Source: Staphylococcus xylosus (GTDB lineage Bacteria; Bacillota; Bacilli; Staphylococcales; Staphylococcaceae). From it: a stretch of 64,000 nucleotides of DNA. The notes beneath the pieces are model-generated. The model had not been told where the DNA came from and made no database searches. It was given only the letters and a program-made list of their open reading frames with translations. Shown here piece by piece: positions 47,950 through 60,741 of the stretch. The DNA lies in NCBI RefSeq assembly GCF_002732165.1, contig NZ_MRZO01000002.1, forward strand, positions 248,001 through 312,000. The letters run 5' to 3'. Each line of letters starts with the position of its first letter. Within the stretch, counting starts at the first letter, position 1. Position numbers and translations under genes: made by a program.

Positions 47950-49440
47950 ATGGGAAATAAGAAAGTGGTTGTCATAGGAGGTGGCTTGGGAGGGATTGCT
48001 AGCGCAATTTGTATGGCTCATGCAGGCTATCAAGTGGATTTATATGAACAAAATAAGCATATCGGTGGAAAGGTAAATAGGTTAGACATAGATGACTATG
48101 GATTTGATCTCGGTCCATCAATTTTAACCATGCCTAAAGTATTTCAACGCTTATTTCAACGATGTGATGAAAGGCTAGAAGATTATGTTAGCATTCGTAA
48201 GTTAAGTTTACAGATTAGAAACGTTTATCCAGATGGCCAAATTTTAGATTTATATGAATCCATGGAAGATATGTTAACAAATAATGAATCGTTAACAAAT
48301 AAAGATATAGAGCAACTTTCTTCGTTTTTTAGTTACGCACAAAAGATACATCAAGTTGCTGAAAAAAGCTACTTTGATAAGGGATTAGATACGATGTTTG
48401 CAATTATTCGTTATCATGGTCCGTTTTCAGCTTTAAAGCAATTCGATTATTTTCATACAATGCAACAAGCCATTAATAAAAGGGTGGATAACCCATATTT
48501 AAGAGAAATGCTAGGTTATTTCATAAAATATGTCGGCTCCTCATCTTATGATGCTCCGGCTGTATTGAGTTTATTACCTCAAATGCAACATGAGGAAGGT
48601 TTGTGGTACGTAGATGGTGGCATTCATAAGTTAGCGGAAGCGATGGAACAATTAGCGAGAAAATTAGGTGTGAGCATACATTTTAACACCCCTGTAAAAC
48701 GTATCAATTATAATAGTCAAAATAAGGTGACAGGGATAACAATACAAAGTAATGAGGAAATATATGCAGATTACATTATATCTAATATGGAAGTAATCCC
48801 TGTTTATAAATATTTATTGAATTTTGATGCAAATCAAATAAACAAATTGGAACGTAAATTTGAGCCAGCTAGTTCAGGTTATGTCATGCATCTTGGTGTG
48901 GACAAAAGTTATCCAGAGCTTCAACATCATAACTTTTTCTTCTCAAGTAATTCTAAAGTTAATTATGATCAAGTTTTTCACCAGTATGTTTTGCCTGAAG
49001 ATCCGACTATTTATGTAGTGAATACAAATAAAACAGATAAGACACAGGCGCCAGAGGGACACGAGAATATAAAAATATTGCCACACATACCATACATTCA
49101 GAGCAAGTCATTTAGTGAAGCAGAATATCTGCAATTCCGAGAACGTATATTGGATAAATTAGAGTCCATGGGTTTGAAAGATTTGAGAAAGCACATTGTA
49201 TATGAAGACGTATGGACACCACATGACATTGAAAATACATACAATTCTAATAAAGGAGCTATATATGGCGTAGTATCCAATAAGAAGAAAAATAAAGGTT
49301 TTAAATTTCCTAAAAAAAGTCAGTACTTCAAAAATTTGTACTTTGTAGGTGGTTCTGTAAATCCTGGCGCTGGTATGCCTATGGTCACTTTGAGTGGTAT
49401 GCAAGTAGCAGAAGCTATTATTAATGGAGAAAGTAGTTGA
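47950..49440 (+). CDS. crtP: 4,4'-diaponeurosporene oxidase CrtP
   Basis: FAD-dependent carotenoid oxidase of 496 residues that oxidises a terminal methyl group of diaponeurosporene. The N-terminal fold has [20 protein letters not shown], then [12 protein letters not shown] and [10 protein letters not shown]. The C-terminal signature is [19 protein letters not shown]. The length equals S. aureus CrtP. It is distinguished from CrtN by its position after crtO and before crtQ. The ATG follows AAAAGGTGATTAA. Confidence 0.92.
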   Translation: MGNKKVVVIGGGLGGIASAICMAHAGYQVDLYEQNKHIGGKVNRLDIDDYGFDLGPSILTMPKVFQRLFQRCDERLEDYVSIRKLSLQIRNVYPDGQILDLYESMEDMLTNNESLTNKDIEQLSSFFSYAQKIHQVAEKSYFDKGLDTMFAIIRYHGPFSALKQFDYFHTMQQAINKRVDNPYLREMLGYFIKYVGSSSYDAPAVLSLLPQMQHEEGLWYVDGGIHKLAEAMEQLARKLGVSIHFNTPVKRINYNSQNKVTGITIQSNEEIYADYIISNMEVIPVYKYLLNFDANQINKLERKFEPASSGYVMHLGVDKSYPELQHHNFFFSSNSKVNYDQVFHQYVLPEDPTIYVVNTNKTDKTQAPEGHENIKILPHIPYIQSKSFSEAEYLQFRERILDKLESMGLKDLRKHIVYEDVWTPHDIENTYNSNKGAIYGVVSNKKKNKGFKFPKKSQYFKNLYFVGGSVNPGAGMPMVTLSGMQVAEAIINGESS

Positions 49441-49446
49441 GGCTGA

Positions 49447-50550
49447 ATGATACTTTATATAATAGCAATAGTATTTACGATACTATCACTAATAAGTGGA
49501 ATGTGTATGTATGCGCGTCGAGCGATTATAAATAACTCCGGAAAAGGAAGAGGTCAGACAGCCGTCAGTGTTATTGTACCTGCTAGAAATGAAGCGGAGA
49601 ACTTACCTAAATTACTTAACAGTATAAGTAAAGAACAAGAAATAGAAGTAATTGTTATGGATGATGGTTCAACTGATAAGACACAAGTTGTCGCTAGATA
49701 TTATGGTGCGAGCGTATATACTGTTGAAAATGATACTACATGGCAAGGTAAGTCACATGCTTGTTGGCAAGGTAGCAAATATGCAACGCATGATTTATTG
49801 ATGTTTGTTGATGCTGATGTTCAGTTTGCTTGTGATGATAGTATCCAAAATATAGCCAATCAATATGATTTACAAGGTGGTAAAGGTTTGTTATCAATAC
49901 AACCTTATCACAAGATAAAAAAGCTATATGAAAATATATCGGCGATTTTTAATTTAATGACAATCGTAGGTATGAATCAATTTTCAATCACGAAATCAGC
50001 AAATAATGAGCAAGGCGCGTTTGGACCAGTCCTTGTGACAAATAAGCAAGATTATAAATTGACACAAGGACATTTGAAAGCTAAAAATCAAATCATTGAA
50101 GGCTTTGCAATAAGTAAAGCATATAATAAGCAAGGTTTGCCAGTTAGTTTGCATGAAGGCCAAGGTGTAGTGAATTTTAGAATGTATTCTCAAGGATATA
50201 AAGCGCTATTAGAGGGTTGGAGTAAACACTTTGCACTTGGCTCTCAAGTAACTAAAAAGTCTACGCTTACGTTTGTATTTTTGTGGCTATTTGGTTCACT
50301 TACAACAGTTTTAGCGATAATTTTTTCAATTAATTTAGGCTCATTATATATATTATTAGCTATTACTCTATATTTTATATATGCGATACAATTTCATATA
50401 TTTATTCGAAGAACAGGAAATTTTAATATCGTTGCGAGTTTATGTCATCCACTGCTCTTCATATGCTTTGTCGTGATATTTTTTAAATCATGGTTAGATA
50501 TCAATGTATTCAAACGTATATATTGGAAAGGCCGTAGAATAGATTTATAG
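49447..50550 (+). CDS. crtQ: 4,4'-diaponeurosporenoate glycosyltransferase CrtQ
   Basis: A 367-residue GT2 glycosyltransferase that adds glucose to diaponeurosporenoate. There is a membrane helix at residues 1-20. The GT-A domain has VIVPARNEAENLPKLLNSI, VMDDGSTD (DxD-like) and FVDADV, and QEGQGVVNFRMYSQG is replaced here by HEGQGVVNFRMYSQG in the acceptor region. Two or three C-terminal helices (about 275-345) follow. The ATG lies six bases after the crtP stop. Confidence 0.9.
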   Translation: MILYIIAIVFTILSLISGMCMYARRAIINNSGKGRGQTAVSVIVPARNEAENLPKLLNSISKEQEIEVIVMDDGSTDKTQVVARYYGASVYTVENDTTWQGKSHACWQGSKYATHDLLMFVDADVQFACDDSIQNIANQYDLQGGKGLLSIQPYHKIKKLYENISAIFNLMTIVGMNQFSITKSANNEQGAFGPVLVTNKQDYKLTQGHLKAKNQIIEGFAISKAYNKQGLPVSLHEGQGVVNFRMYSQGYKALLEGWSKHFALGSQVTKKSTLTFVFLWLFGSLTTVLAIIFSINLGSLYILLAITLYFIYAIQFHIFIRRTGNFNIVASLCHPLLFICFVVIFFKSWLDINVFKRIYWKGRRIDL

Positions 50551-50606
50551 CTTAGTTTTTTATACAAATGTCAAGAAGTTCTAGGGCTTACTGAGGAGGC
50601 CAATAA

Positions 50607-51488
50607 ATGAATCAATTAGAGAGAGATTATAACCATTGTCACAATATAATGAAAGAACATTCAAAAACGTTCTCATATGCCTTTGATTTTTTGGATCTAA
50701 AAAGAAAAAAAGCAATTTGGGCTATTTATGCAGTTTGCAGAATTATAGATGACAGTATTGATAAATACAAAGACCTTGAGCAATTAGACGGCATAGCTAG
50801 AGATTTAGATGTGATTTATAGCGATTGTGATTATATTCAAGCGTATCAAAGTGATGCAGCTATTATGAATGCTTTAAGTAATACATTGAATACATATTCA
50901 ATACCTAAAAAACCTTTTGAATCTTTAATTCAATATGTGAAGGAAGATTTAGTTTTAAAAGAAATGCAAACTGATTCAGATTTATATGAGTATTGCTATG
51001 GTGTGGCAGGTACTGTCGGTGAATTGTTAACTCCTATATTAACTTCATCAAATGAAAATAATTTCGAGCAAGCTGAAGAAGCTGCGATTGCTTTAGGCAA
51101 GGCAATGCAAATAACTAATATTTTAAGAGATGTCGGCGAAGATTTTCAAAATGGGAGAATTTATCTAAGTGTAGAAAAATTAGCTCAATATCGAGTTAAT
51201 CTACATTCTATATATTATGAAGGAGTTACGCCAAATTATATAGAACTATGGGAAAGTTACGCTACAGAGGCAGTTAGGTTATATGACATTGCATTAAACG
51301 GTATTAATTATTTTGACGAAGAGGTACGTTACATTATCGAATTAGCTGCGATAGCTTATCATGAAATACTTGTGGAAGTAAGGAAGGCAAACTATACGTT
51401 GCATAAGAAAGTATATGTCAGCAAATTGAAAAAAATGAAAATTTATCGTGAACTTAGTGCGAAATATAATAGGAGTGAAACATTATGA
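50607..51488 (+). CDS. crtM: Dehydrosqualene (4,4'-diapophytoene) synthase CrtM
   Basis: Squalene-synthase-fold enzyme of 293 residues that condenses two farnesyl diphosphates, the first committed step of the pigment pathway. Both metal-binding motifs are present: DDSID (D48, D49, D52) and DVGED (D175, D179), with the HSKTFSYAF and GVAGTVGELL segments of the active site. The ATG follows GAGGAGG. The stop overlaps the crtN start in ATGA. Confidence 0.95.
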   Translation: MNQLERDYNHCHNIMKEHSKTFSYAFDFLDLKRKKAIWAIYAVCRIIDDSIDKYKDLEQLDGIARDLDVIYSDCDYIQAYQSDAAIMNALSNTLNTYSIPKKPFESLIQYVKEDLVLKEMQTDSDLYEYCYGVAGTVGELLTPILTSSNENNFEQAEEAAIALGKAMQITNILRDVGEDFQNGRIYLSVEKLAQYRVNLHSIYYEGVTPNYIELWESYATEAVRLYDIALNGINYFDEEVRYIIELAAIAYHEILVEVRKANYTLHKKVYVSKLKKMKIYRELSAKYNRSETL

Positions 51489-52990
51489 AGATTGCAGTTA
51501 TAGGCGGCGGTGTTTCAGGTTTAGCTGCAGCTTCAAGATTAGCAGCAAACGGTCACCAAGTTGATTTATATGAAAAGAACCAACAAATAGGTGGCAGGAT
51601 GAATCAGATCAAGCAAGATGGCTTTACATTTGATATGGGACCAACCATCGTAATGATGCCTGAGATTTATCGAGATGTTTTTAATTACGCTCAAAAAAAT
51701 ATGAATGATTACTTGGAAATTAAACAATTATCACATATATATGATGTTTATTTTAGTGAAACAGATCAAATTCGCGTTCCTACAGATCTTGCTCAATTAA
51801 GAGATATGCTTGAAGGTATTGAACCTAACTCTACACATGGTTTTATGTCCTTTTTAACAGATATATACGAAAGATATGAAATAGCACGAAAATATTTTCT
51901 AGAACGTACGTTTAGGAAACCTACGGATTTTTATAATCCTTTTACTATATATCAAGGTATGAAACTCAAAACATTTGATAAAGCAGATAATTTAATTGAA
52001 AAATATGTTGATAATGAAAAAATCCAAAAGATTTTAGCGTTTCAAACATTATATATAGGTATCGACCCTAAACGAAGCCCGTCATTGTATTCAATTATAC
52101 CCATGATAGAGTTAATGTTTGGTGTTCACTTTATAAAAGGTGGTATGTATAGCTTTGTCAGAGCGCTTCAAACGCTAAATGAAGAATTAGGTACTCAAAT
52201 TTATACCAATGCAAACGTTGAAGAAATTATCATTGATAGTAGGTATAAGCGTGCGGAGGGACTAAAAGTAAACGGACATATAGAAAAGTATGACAAAATA
52301 ATTTGTACTGCTGATTTTCCATATGCTACTTCATCCTTAATTAAAAATGAACATCATCCTAAGAAGTATACGACACAGAAAATTGATAATATGGACTATT
52401 CTTGCTCAGCCTTTTTAATGTACATAGGGGTTGATAAAGATTTATCTGAAGATATCTTGTTACATAATGTTATATTTTCAAAGGATTTTGATAATAATAT
52501 CAATGAAATATTTTCCGGGGAAATATCCCAAGATCCATCAATATATGTCTACGCTCCTAGTGTAGAAGATCAGTCGTTAGCGCCAGAAGGTCAAACAGGT
52601 ATTTATGTGCTGATGCCCGTTTCAGAATTGAAAACAGGTGATACGGATTGGTCTGATGAGTCAACAATCACACAAGTGAAAGATATTATTTACAATAAGC
52701 TTTCTACGATTAAAGCGTTAGAAGATTTGAAAAAGCAAGTTGTGACAGAAATTATTTATACGCCTAAGGATTTTGAAGGAGATTATAATGCTAAATTTGG
52801 AGCAGCCTTTGGTTTAATGCCTACTTTAGCGCAAAGTAACTATTACAGACCGCCTAATGTGAGCAGAGATTACAAAAATTTATATTTTGCTGGAGCTAGT
52901 GTTCATCCAGGAGCAGGAGTGCCAATTGTACTGACGAGTGCTAAAATTACAGTTGATGCTATGTTAGAAGATATTAATAATGGTATATAA
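51485..52990 (+). CDS. crtN: Dehydrosqualene desaturase CrtN
   Basis: A 501-residue FAD-dependent desaturase that converts dehydrosqualene stepwise to yellow diaponeurosporene. The N-terminal VIGGGVSGLAAASRLAANGH, LYEKNQQIGGRM and DMGPTIVMMP, and the C-terminal FAGASVHPGAGVPIVLTSAK, are complete. It overlaps crtM by 4 bp (translational coupling) and is the last gene of the operon, followed by a strong terminator. Confidence 0.95.
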   Translation: MKIAVIGGGVSGLAAASRLAANGHQVDLYEKNQQIGGRMNQIKQDGFTFDMGPTIVMMPEIYRDVFNYAQKNMNDYLEIKQLSHIYDVYFSETDQIRVPTDLAQLRDMLEGIEPNSTHGFMSFLTDIYERYEIARKYFLERTFRKPTDFYNPFTIYQGMKLKTFDKADNLIEKYVDNEKIQKILAFQTLYIGIDPKRSPSLYSIIPMIELMFGVHFIKGGMYSFVRALQTLNEELGTQIYTNANVEEIIIDSRYKRAEGLKVNGHIEKYDKIICTADFPYATSSLIKNEHHPKKYTTQKIDNMDYSCSAFLMYIGVDKDLSEDILLHNVIFSKDFDNNINEIFSGEISQDPSIYVYAPSVEDQSLAPEGQTGIYVLMPVSELKTGDTDWSDESTITQVKDIIYNKLSTIKALEDLKKQVVTEIIYTPKDFEGDYNAKFGAAFGLMPTLAQSNYYRPPNVSRDYKNLYFAGASVHPGAGVPIVLTSAKITVDAMLEDINNGI

Positions 52991-52994
52991 AAAA

Positions 52995-53038
52995 CGCTTA
53001 AAATCACTTTTTAATAATGTGATTTTAAGCGCCTTTTT
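52995..53038. terminator. Terminator of the carotenoid operon
   Basis: The perfect 13-bp stem CGCTTAAAATCAC / GTGATTTTAAGCG is followed by CCTTTTTAA, just past crtN. It lies between convergent genes and could also stop the minus-strand gene. Confidence 0.9.
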
Positions 53039-53040
53039 AA

Positions 53041-53466
53041 CTAATCGAACGTAATGGTTTGTGGTGTATCTAATTTTTTATCGTTCATAATTTTTATGGA
53101 TTTTGGTATTACTTTAATTACACACAAGTTTGGATCATCCTTAGAGTCAAAAAAGGACTTATCTTGTTTGTTCCAAATCCAATCAATAGTCTCTTGATCT
53201 TTCAGTATTTCAACATTAGCATCAATTTCTAGAAAACTACGATTATTCGTTTCATCGTAACCTATAAGTACATGAGCTTTGGGATTATCTTTAAATTCAG
53301 CAATTTTTTTAGACTCAATGCTTGTCTTAGTATAAAGTGTGTGTCCATCATTATAAAATACCATGTATCTACTATTAGGTGTATTGTTATGTGCAGTAGA
53401 TAGGACACCTATTTTTGATGTATTTAATATATTTTCAATTTCATTTTGTAATTGTTCGTTATTCAT
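53041..53466 (-). CDS. Pyridoxamine 5'-phosphate oxidase family (general-stress-protein-26-like)
   Basis: A 141-residue FMN-binding split barrel: IGVLSTAHNNTPNSRYMVF, then YTKTSIESKKIAEFKDNPKAHVLIGY, the usual fold of Ydag/GS26 proteins. The conserved Trp-Asn-Lys (WIWNKQDKSFF) near the end is also typical. The ATG follows a GAGGTG site. In Bacillus the homologue belongs to the SigB stress regulon. It sits between pigment and photolyase genes, which fits a stress theme. Confidence 0.82.
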   Translation of the reverse strand: MNNEQLQNEIENILNTSKIGVLSTAHNNTPNSRYMVFYNDGHTLYTKTSIESKKIAEFKDNPKAHVLIGYDETNNRSFLEIDANVEILKDQETIDWIWNKQDKSFFDSKDDPNLCVIKVIPKSIKIMNDKKLDTPQTITFD

Positions 53467-53649
53467 AATTTAATCACCTCTGATAATAATATACCCTGAA
53501 GTTGCCTATAATATGTAAGGTCTTAAAATTTATTTTATTTTTTAGTGAATTATACAAAAGTTAAAACGGGTATATGATTGAAAACACAATCTTAAGTTAA
53601 AGGACAATTATAAAGTGAATTTGTATGAAACAAGCTGGGAGGCAATAAA

Positions 53650-55023
53650 ATGCATTTAGGAGTCATACTTAACAGAGTTTTTAGAACGAAAGATAATCCA
53701 CTTTTTCAATATATAGTGAAGCATCAAAATGAGATAAATAAATTGTATTTGATCTTACCTTTAGAAGATTTAACTGACGCATCAGAAGTAAAACGTGACT
53801 ATTACCATAAAGTTGTAAAAGGATTTGCAAATGCTTTAGATAAGCATGATATACAACCTCATATTGTCACATATGAAAAGCTAGGTGAATTAGCCGAAAC
53901 ATTGGCGTTATCTCACGTATTAGTAGCAAAAGATATTATGAGTTATCACAAAGAAATATATGACTATCCTCATGTAAAAAAGGCTTTTGAAAATCACCAA
54001 ATTACAGTAATTGGACAGCGCGTGAATCATTATTTTGAGCCAACAAAGACTTTTAATAAACAGCAACAGCCTTATAAAGTATTTACTAGTTTTTATAAAG
54101 CAAATCGTCAGGATTTAGTATACACCCCTAAAAAAAGTTATCAATTTAAGCAGTTGTCTCAAATTGCGGAAAAGGGTTCAAATCAAAGTGACTTAAAATT
54201 TGAAAATGATAAAGATATAGAAAAGTTAGCGCGTAAAGCTTGGGCTGATTTTTTAAATGGTGACATAGCTGATTATGATAAATTGACTGACGATGTGTCG
54301 CAGGATTTTGTAAGTGGATTAGGTAAATATTTAGCATATGGACTACTCGATATTCGTGAAATTATAAATGATTTACTTGAAGATTATGAGAGCGATGAAA
54401 AAAATTATGAAGCTTTTATAAGAGAGGTTATATTCCGTGAATTTTATTATGTGTTAATGACACAGTATCCAGAAACGGCAACTAAATCTTTTTCTGAAAA
54501 GTATCGAAACATGCAATGGTCGTATAATAAAACACATTTTGAAGTATGGAAAAAAGGTCAAACTGGCTACCCAATCGTTGATGCCGCAATGAAGAAGCTG
54601 AATCGTACAGGCTATATGCATAATCGCTTACGAATGGTCGTATCACAATTTTTAACGAAAAATTTATTTATTGATTGGACTTGGGGTGAGGAGTACTTTA
54701 GACAGTATTTGATAGATTATGATAATGCATCTAATGTACATGGATGGCAGTGGTCGGCATCTACCGGAACAGATGCAGTGCCTTATTTCAGAATGTTTAA
54801 TCCTATACGTCAAAGTGAGCGCTTTGATGCGCAAGGGTATTTTATTAAAACACAGCTAGAAATATTTAATGATGTGAGCAGTAAATACATTCATGATCCA
54901 ACTAAATATAAAGACAAGTTACAAGAAATTTATCATATTGAAATTGGAAAAGATTATCCACAGACTATCGTGAATCATAAAAATAGTAGAGATTATGTTA
55001 TGGATAAATTTAAGCAATTATGA
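53650..55023 (+). CDS. phrB: Deoxyribodipyrimidine photolyase
   Basis: A 457-residue light-driven enzyme that repairs UV-made pyrimidine dimers. An N-terminal antenna-type alpha/beta domain (residues 1-120) is followed by the helical FAD domain with QTGYPIVDAAMKKLNRTGYMHNR, then NASNVHGWQWSASTGTDA and MFNP, the lesion- and FAD-contact core. The ATG follows GGGAGGC. It lies just downstream of the pigment operon, and a small ABM gene follows after 30 bp. Confidence 0.93.
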   Translation: MHLGVILNRVFRTKDNPLFQYIVKHQNEINKLYLILPLEDLTDASEVKRDYYHKVVKGFANALDKHDIQPHIVTYEKLGELAETLALSHVLVAKDIMSYHKEIYDYPHVKKAFENHQITVIGQRVNHYFEPTKTFNKQQQPYKVFTSFYKANRQDLVYTPKKSYQFKQLSQIAEKGSNQSDLKFENDKDIEKLARKAWADFLNGDIADYDKLTDDVSQDFVSGLGKYLAYGLLDIREIINDLLEDYESDEKNYEAFIREVIFREFYYVLMTQYPETATKSFSEKYRNMQWSYNKTHFEVWKKGQTGYPIVDAAMKKLNRTGYMHNRLRMVVSQFLTKNLFIDWTWGEEYFRQYLIDYDNASNVHGWQWSASTGTDAVPYFRMFNPIRQSERFDAQGYFIKTQLEIFNDVSSKYIHDPTKYKDKLQEIYHIEIGKDYPQTIVNHKNSRDYVMDKFKQL

Positions 55024-55053
55024 CATATCATCCAATAAAAAGGAGTGATTCAT

Positions 55054-55485
55054 TTGTTGAAAAATGAAATACATCGTATTTATTTAGACAAAAATAATAA
55101 TGAGGTAACTATTAATAGATTTAATGTGACATATCGCTATACTATATTAGAACAAATTAATGATTTGCCACAATATGGTTATGCAGTTTTAAACCATTTA
55201 TATGCTAATCCTGGTTTAGAGGCAGACTTCGAGCATGTGTTCTTAAATAGAGATAAACATCTAAGGCATACTGAAGGATTTGAAAATCTATTGTTTTTAA
55301 AGCCACATAGTACACATGAACATTATGTTATCATTACGTTTTGGCAAGACGAAGCAGCTTACAAACATTGGCAAGAGTCTCAGGAATATAAAGCATCTCA
55401 TAAAAATAGAGGAACCAAACAAGGTGCTGATAAATCTATTGTAAATAGAAATCTATCCTTTAATATTAGTTTAGAATTAGAGTAG
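55054..55485 (+). CDS. ABM-type monooxygenase-like protein
   Basis: A protein of about 143 residues. The C-terminal 95 residues form an ABM fold (YGYAVLNHLYANPGLEADF, FLKPHSTHEHYVIITFWQDEAAYKHW), close to the TRAP/signal-transduction and heme-oxygenase-like group. The start is probably TTG at 55054, seven bases after AGGAGT. GTG at 55045 lies inside the ribosome site. It follows the photolyase by 30 bp and is probably cotranscribed. Heme-degrading residues cannot be confirmed. Confidence 0.7.
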   Translation: MLKNEIHRIYLDKNNNEVTINRFNVTYRYTILEQINDLPQYGYAVLNHLYANPGLEADFEHVFLNRDKHLRHTEGFENLLFLKPHSTHEHYVIITFWQDEAAYKHWQESQEYKASHKNRGTKQGADKSIVNRNLSFNISLELE

Positions 55486-55561
55486 GACGTGTTGTAATAG
55501 TAGCTATTTAGTAATTTAATAAGTTATTTTTATAGCTTTTGAAATTTAGTTTTTTTTTAAT

Positions 55562-55606
55562 AAGAGTTGATGCATAATCAAACTTGATTATGTGACAACT
55601 CTTTTC
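55562..55606 (+). terminator. Terminator after photolyase-ABM unit
   Basis: The stem AAGAGTTG / CAACTCTT encloses a second stem ATAATCAA / TTGATTAT, and a T-rich run follows. The remaining bases to 55751 hold nothing recognisable. Confidence 0.75.
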
Positions 55607-55751
55607 TTTGTTATAAGTGTATTAGAAATGAATAAGGTGTTCTAGAATAATATTGTCACTTAATTTCAACAGCAATATCAATGTTTAATAGTCGGCACCA
55701 TAATACTCATGCTTAAGACATACCTTATAGATAACCGTCTAAAAGGCATCC

Positions 55752-55994
55752 TTATATTAAAAATAATCTTTGAAAAGACTTGCGGAATTTTACCCATGCA
55801 TCTGTATCAAGGTAATATTTATCTCCTGTTTTAATGATGACTTCTTTTTTGATTAAATTATTGAAGGTTCTTGTGTGCTTAATATTTAAATCATCGTAAG
55901 TTTTAGCATTTAGGGGTGAAGTAGCTTCTAATTTAATCATTTGCTTAGCAACTCTATTTTGTTTCCAAACAATCGCTTCTGCACCATTAGACAT
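55752..55994 (-). CDS. Small conserved hypothetical protein
   Basis: An 80-residue protein from ATG at 55994 (AAGGAG upstream; the longer frame to 56045 has no ribosome site). The charged sequence has a helix-turn-helix-like segment (NIKHTRTFNNLIKKEVIIK) and then a beta wing (TGDKYYLD), which suggests a winged-helix fold. Function unknown. It is divergent from licT. Confidence 0.55.
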   Translation of the reverse strand: MSNGAEAIVWKQNRVAKQMIKLEATSPLNAKTYDDLNIKHTRTFNNLIKKEVIIKTGDKYYLDTDAWVKFRKSFQRLFLI

Positions 55995-56185
55995 AAGGCT
56001 CACTCCTTTTTGTATAATTATAACATTATATAATATTGGTATCATAGTTTAATATTTTAATGATTTGTACAATATAAATAGAAGTGACAGATTGAATCAA
56101 CAAACTTTTAGCACATAAATTGTATTATATTGATATTTCCAGTACGCATATGGCAAAATGTATTTACTACCATAAGGGGTGTTAT

Positions 56186-57028
56186 ATGAAAATAAATAAA
56201 ATCATAAATAACAATGTGATTAGTGTCACGCAAAATAATCAAGAGCGTGTCGTTATGGGGAAAGGCATTGGATTTCAAAAACACGAAGGAGATATCGTAG
56301 AAGAATCGAGGATTGATAAGATTTTTGATTTAAGCAGTCAAGAGATATCAGAACGTTTCAAAACGTTATTAATTGAAGTGCCAATCGAAGTTGTTCAAGC
56401 AGTTGAGAAGATTATTGAGGTTGCTAAAGTTGAATATCATAAAGACTTGAGTGATACCATTTATGTCGCACTCACAGATCATATAAATTTTGCAATTGAG
56501 CGTCAACAACAAGGTATGACGATAAAGAATGGCTTATTGTGGGAAATAAAAAAATTCTATCCTACTGAGTACGAGATTGGGATACGTGCTTTGGACTGGA
56601 TTGATGAAAGTGTAGCTGTTAAATTACCCGTTGATGAAGCGGCGTTCATAGCGATTCACTTACTCAACGCAGAACATAATAATTTGGCGGATTACAACCA
56701 AGTGACTGAAATGGTGAGAAATATCTTAAGTTTAGTAAAATATCATTTTAGATTAGAATTCGATGAAGAAAGTCTAACTTACTTTAGATTTGTAACACAT
56801 TTAAAGTTTTTAGCGCAACGTATTAATGCTAATAGTCCACTTAATACAAGTGAAATGGAACTCTATGAAATCGTGAAGGAAAAGTATAAAGACGCGTTTA
56901 AGTGTGTGAAGAAGATTGAATCATTTTTAAATAAAAAGTATCAGTATGAAATGACTCAAGACGAAGCTTTATACTTAACGATTCATATACAAAGATTAAT
57001 ATCTAGAAATGAAAGCGTTGACAATTAA
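56186..57028 (+). CDS. licT: Beta-glucoside operon antiterminator LicT
   Basis: A 280-residue BglG-family RNA-binding antiterminator. The CAT domain (residues 1-55: NNNVISVTQNN, VVMGKGIGFQK) grips the RAT hairpin. Two PRD domains follow with the phosphorylatable His residues (LTDHINFA, IAIHLLNAEHNN; and later FVTHLKFLAQRI, LTIHIQRL). The ATG at 56186 follows AAGGGGTG. It controls the PTS-bglA genes just downstream through the leader at 57082-57177. Confidence 0.93.
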   Translation: MKINKIINNNVISVTQNNQERVVMGKGIGFQKHEGDIVEESRIDKIFDLSSQEISERFKTLLIEVPIEVVQAVEKIIEVAKVEYHKDLSDTIYVALTDHINFAIERQQQGMTIKNGLLWEIKKFYPTEYEIGIRALDWIDESVAVKLPVDEAAFIAIHLLNAEHNNLADYNQVTEMVRNILSLVKYHFRLEFDEESLTYFRFVTHLKFLAQRINANSPLNTSEMELYEIVKEKYKDAFKCVKKIESFLNKKYQYEMTQDEALYLTIHIQRLISRNESVDN

Positions 57029-57045
57029 TAATTATGTGGTAGATT
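57009..57045 (+). promoter_or_regulatory. cre site overlapping promoter of the beta-glucoside operon
   Basis: ATGAAAGCGTTGACAA (57009-57024) matches the CcpA operator WTGNAANCGNWNNCWW at all fixed positions and includes a -35 box TTGACA (57018-57023). TAGATT at 57040-57045 is a plausible -10 after 16 bp. Binding of CcpA there would block polymerase when glucose is present. The element lies in the last codons of licT. Confidence 0.75.
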
Positions 57046-57081
57046 AATGTTAAGAAAACAAAATAAACAATTAATTGTTTA

Positions 57082-60502
<3,421 letters not shown>

Positions 60503-60507
60503 AGAGT

Positions 60508-60546
60508 TAGAGAACCAAGTATTTATATTTGGTTCTCTTTTTTATT
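60508..60546 (+). terminator. Terminator of the beta-glucoside operon
   Basis: The perfect stem AGAGAACCAA / TTGGTTCTCT is followed by a T run of eight, six bases after the bglA stop. Confidence 0.9.
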
Positions 60547-60741
60547 TTGTACCTCCGTAACACAACAATTGTTTTTATTAAAAGACAATATGTTTTTTCA
60601 ATCTAGGAATCATATGAAATATAACAATAATCAAATTATAATTGAATATTTACAAATAATATATTTAATTAATATAGGCTTAAAATAGTAATGTTAGAGT
60701 TGTGAGGAAAGAGTGATATGTATCATCAGAGGAGGAGTTAT

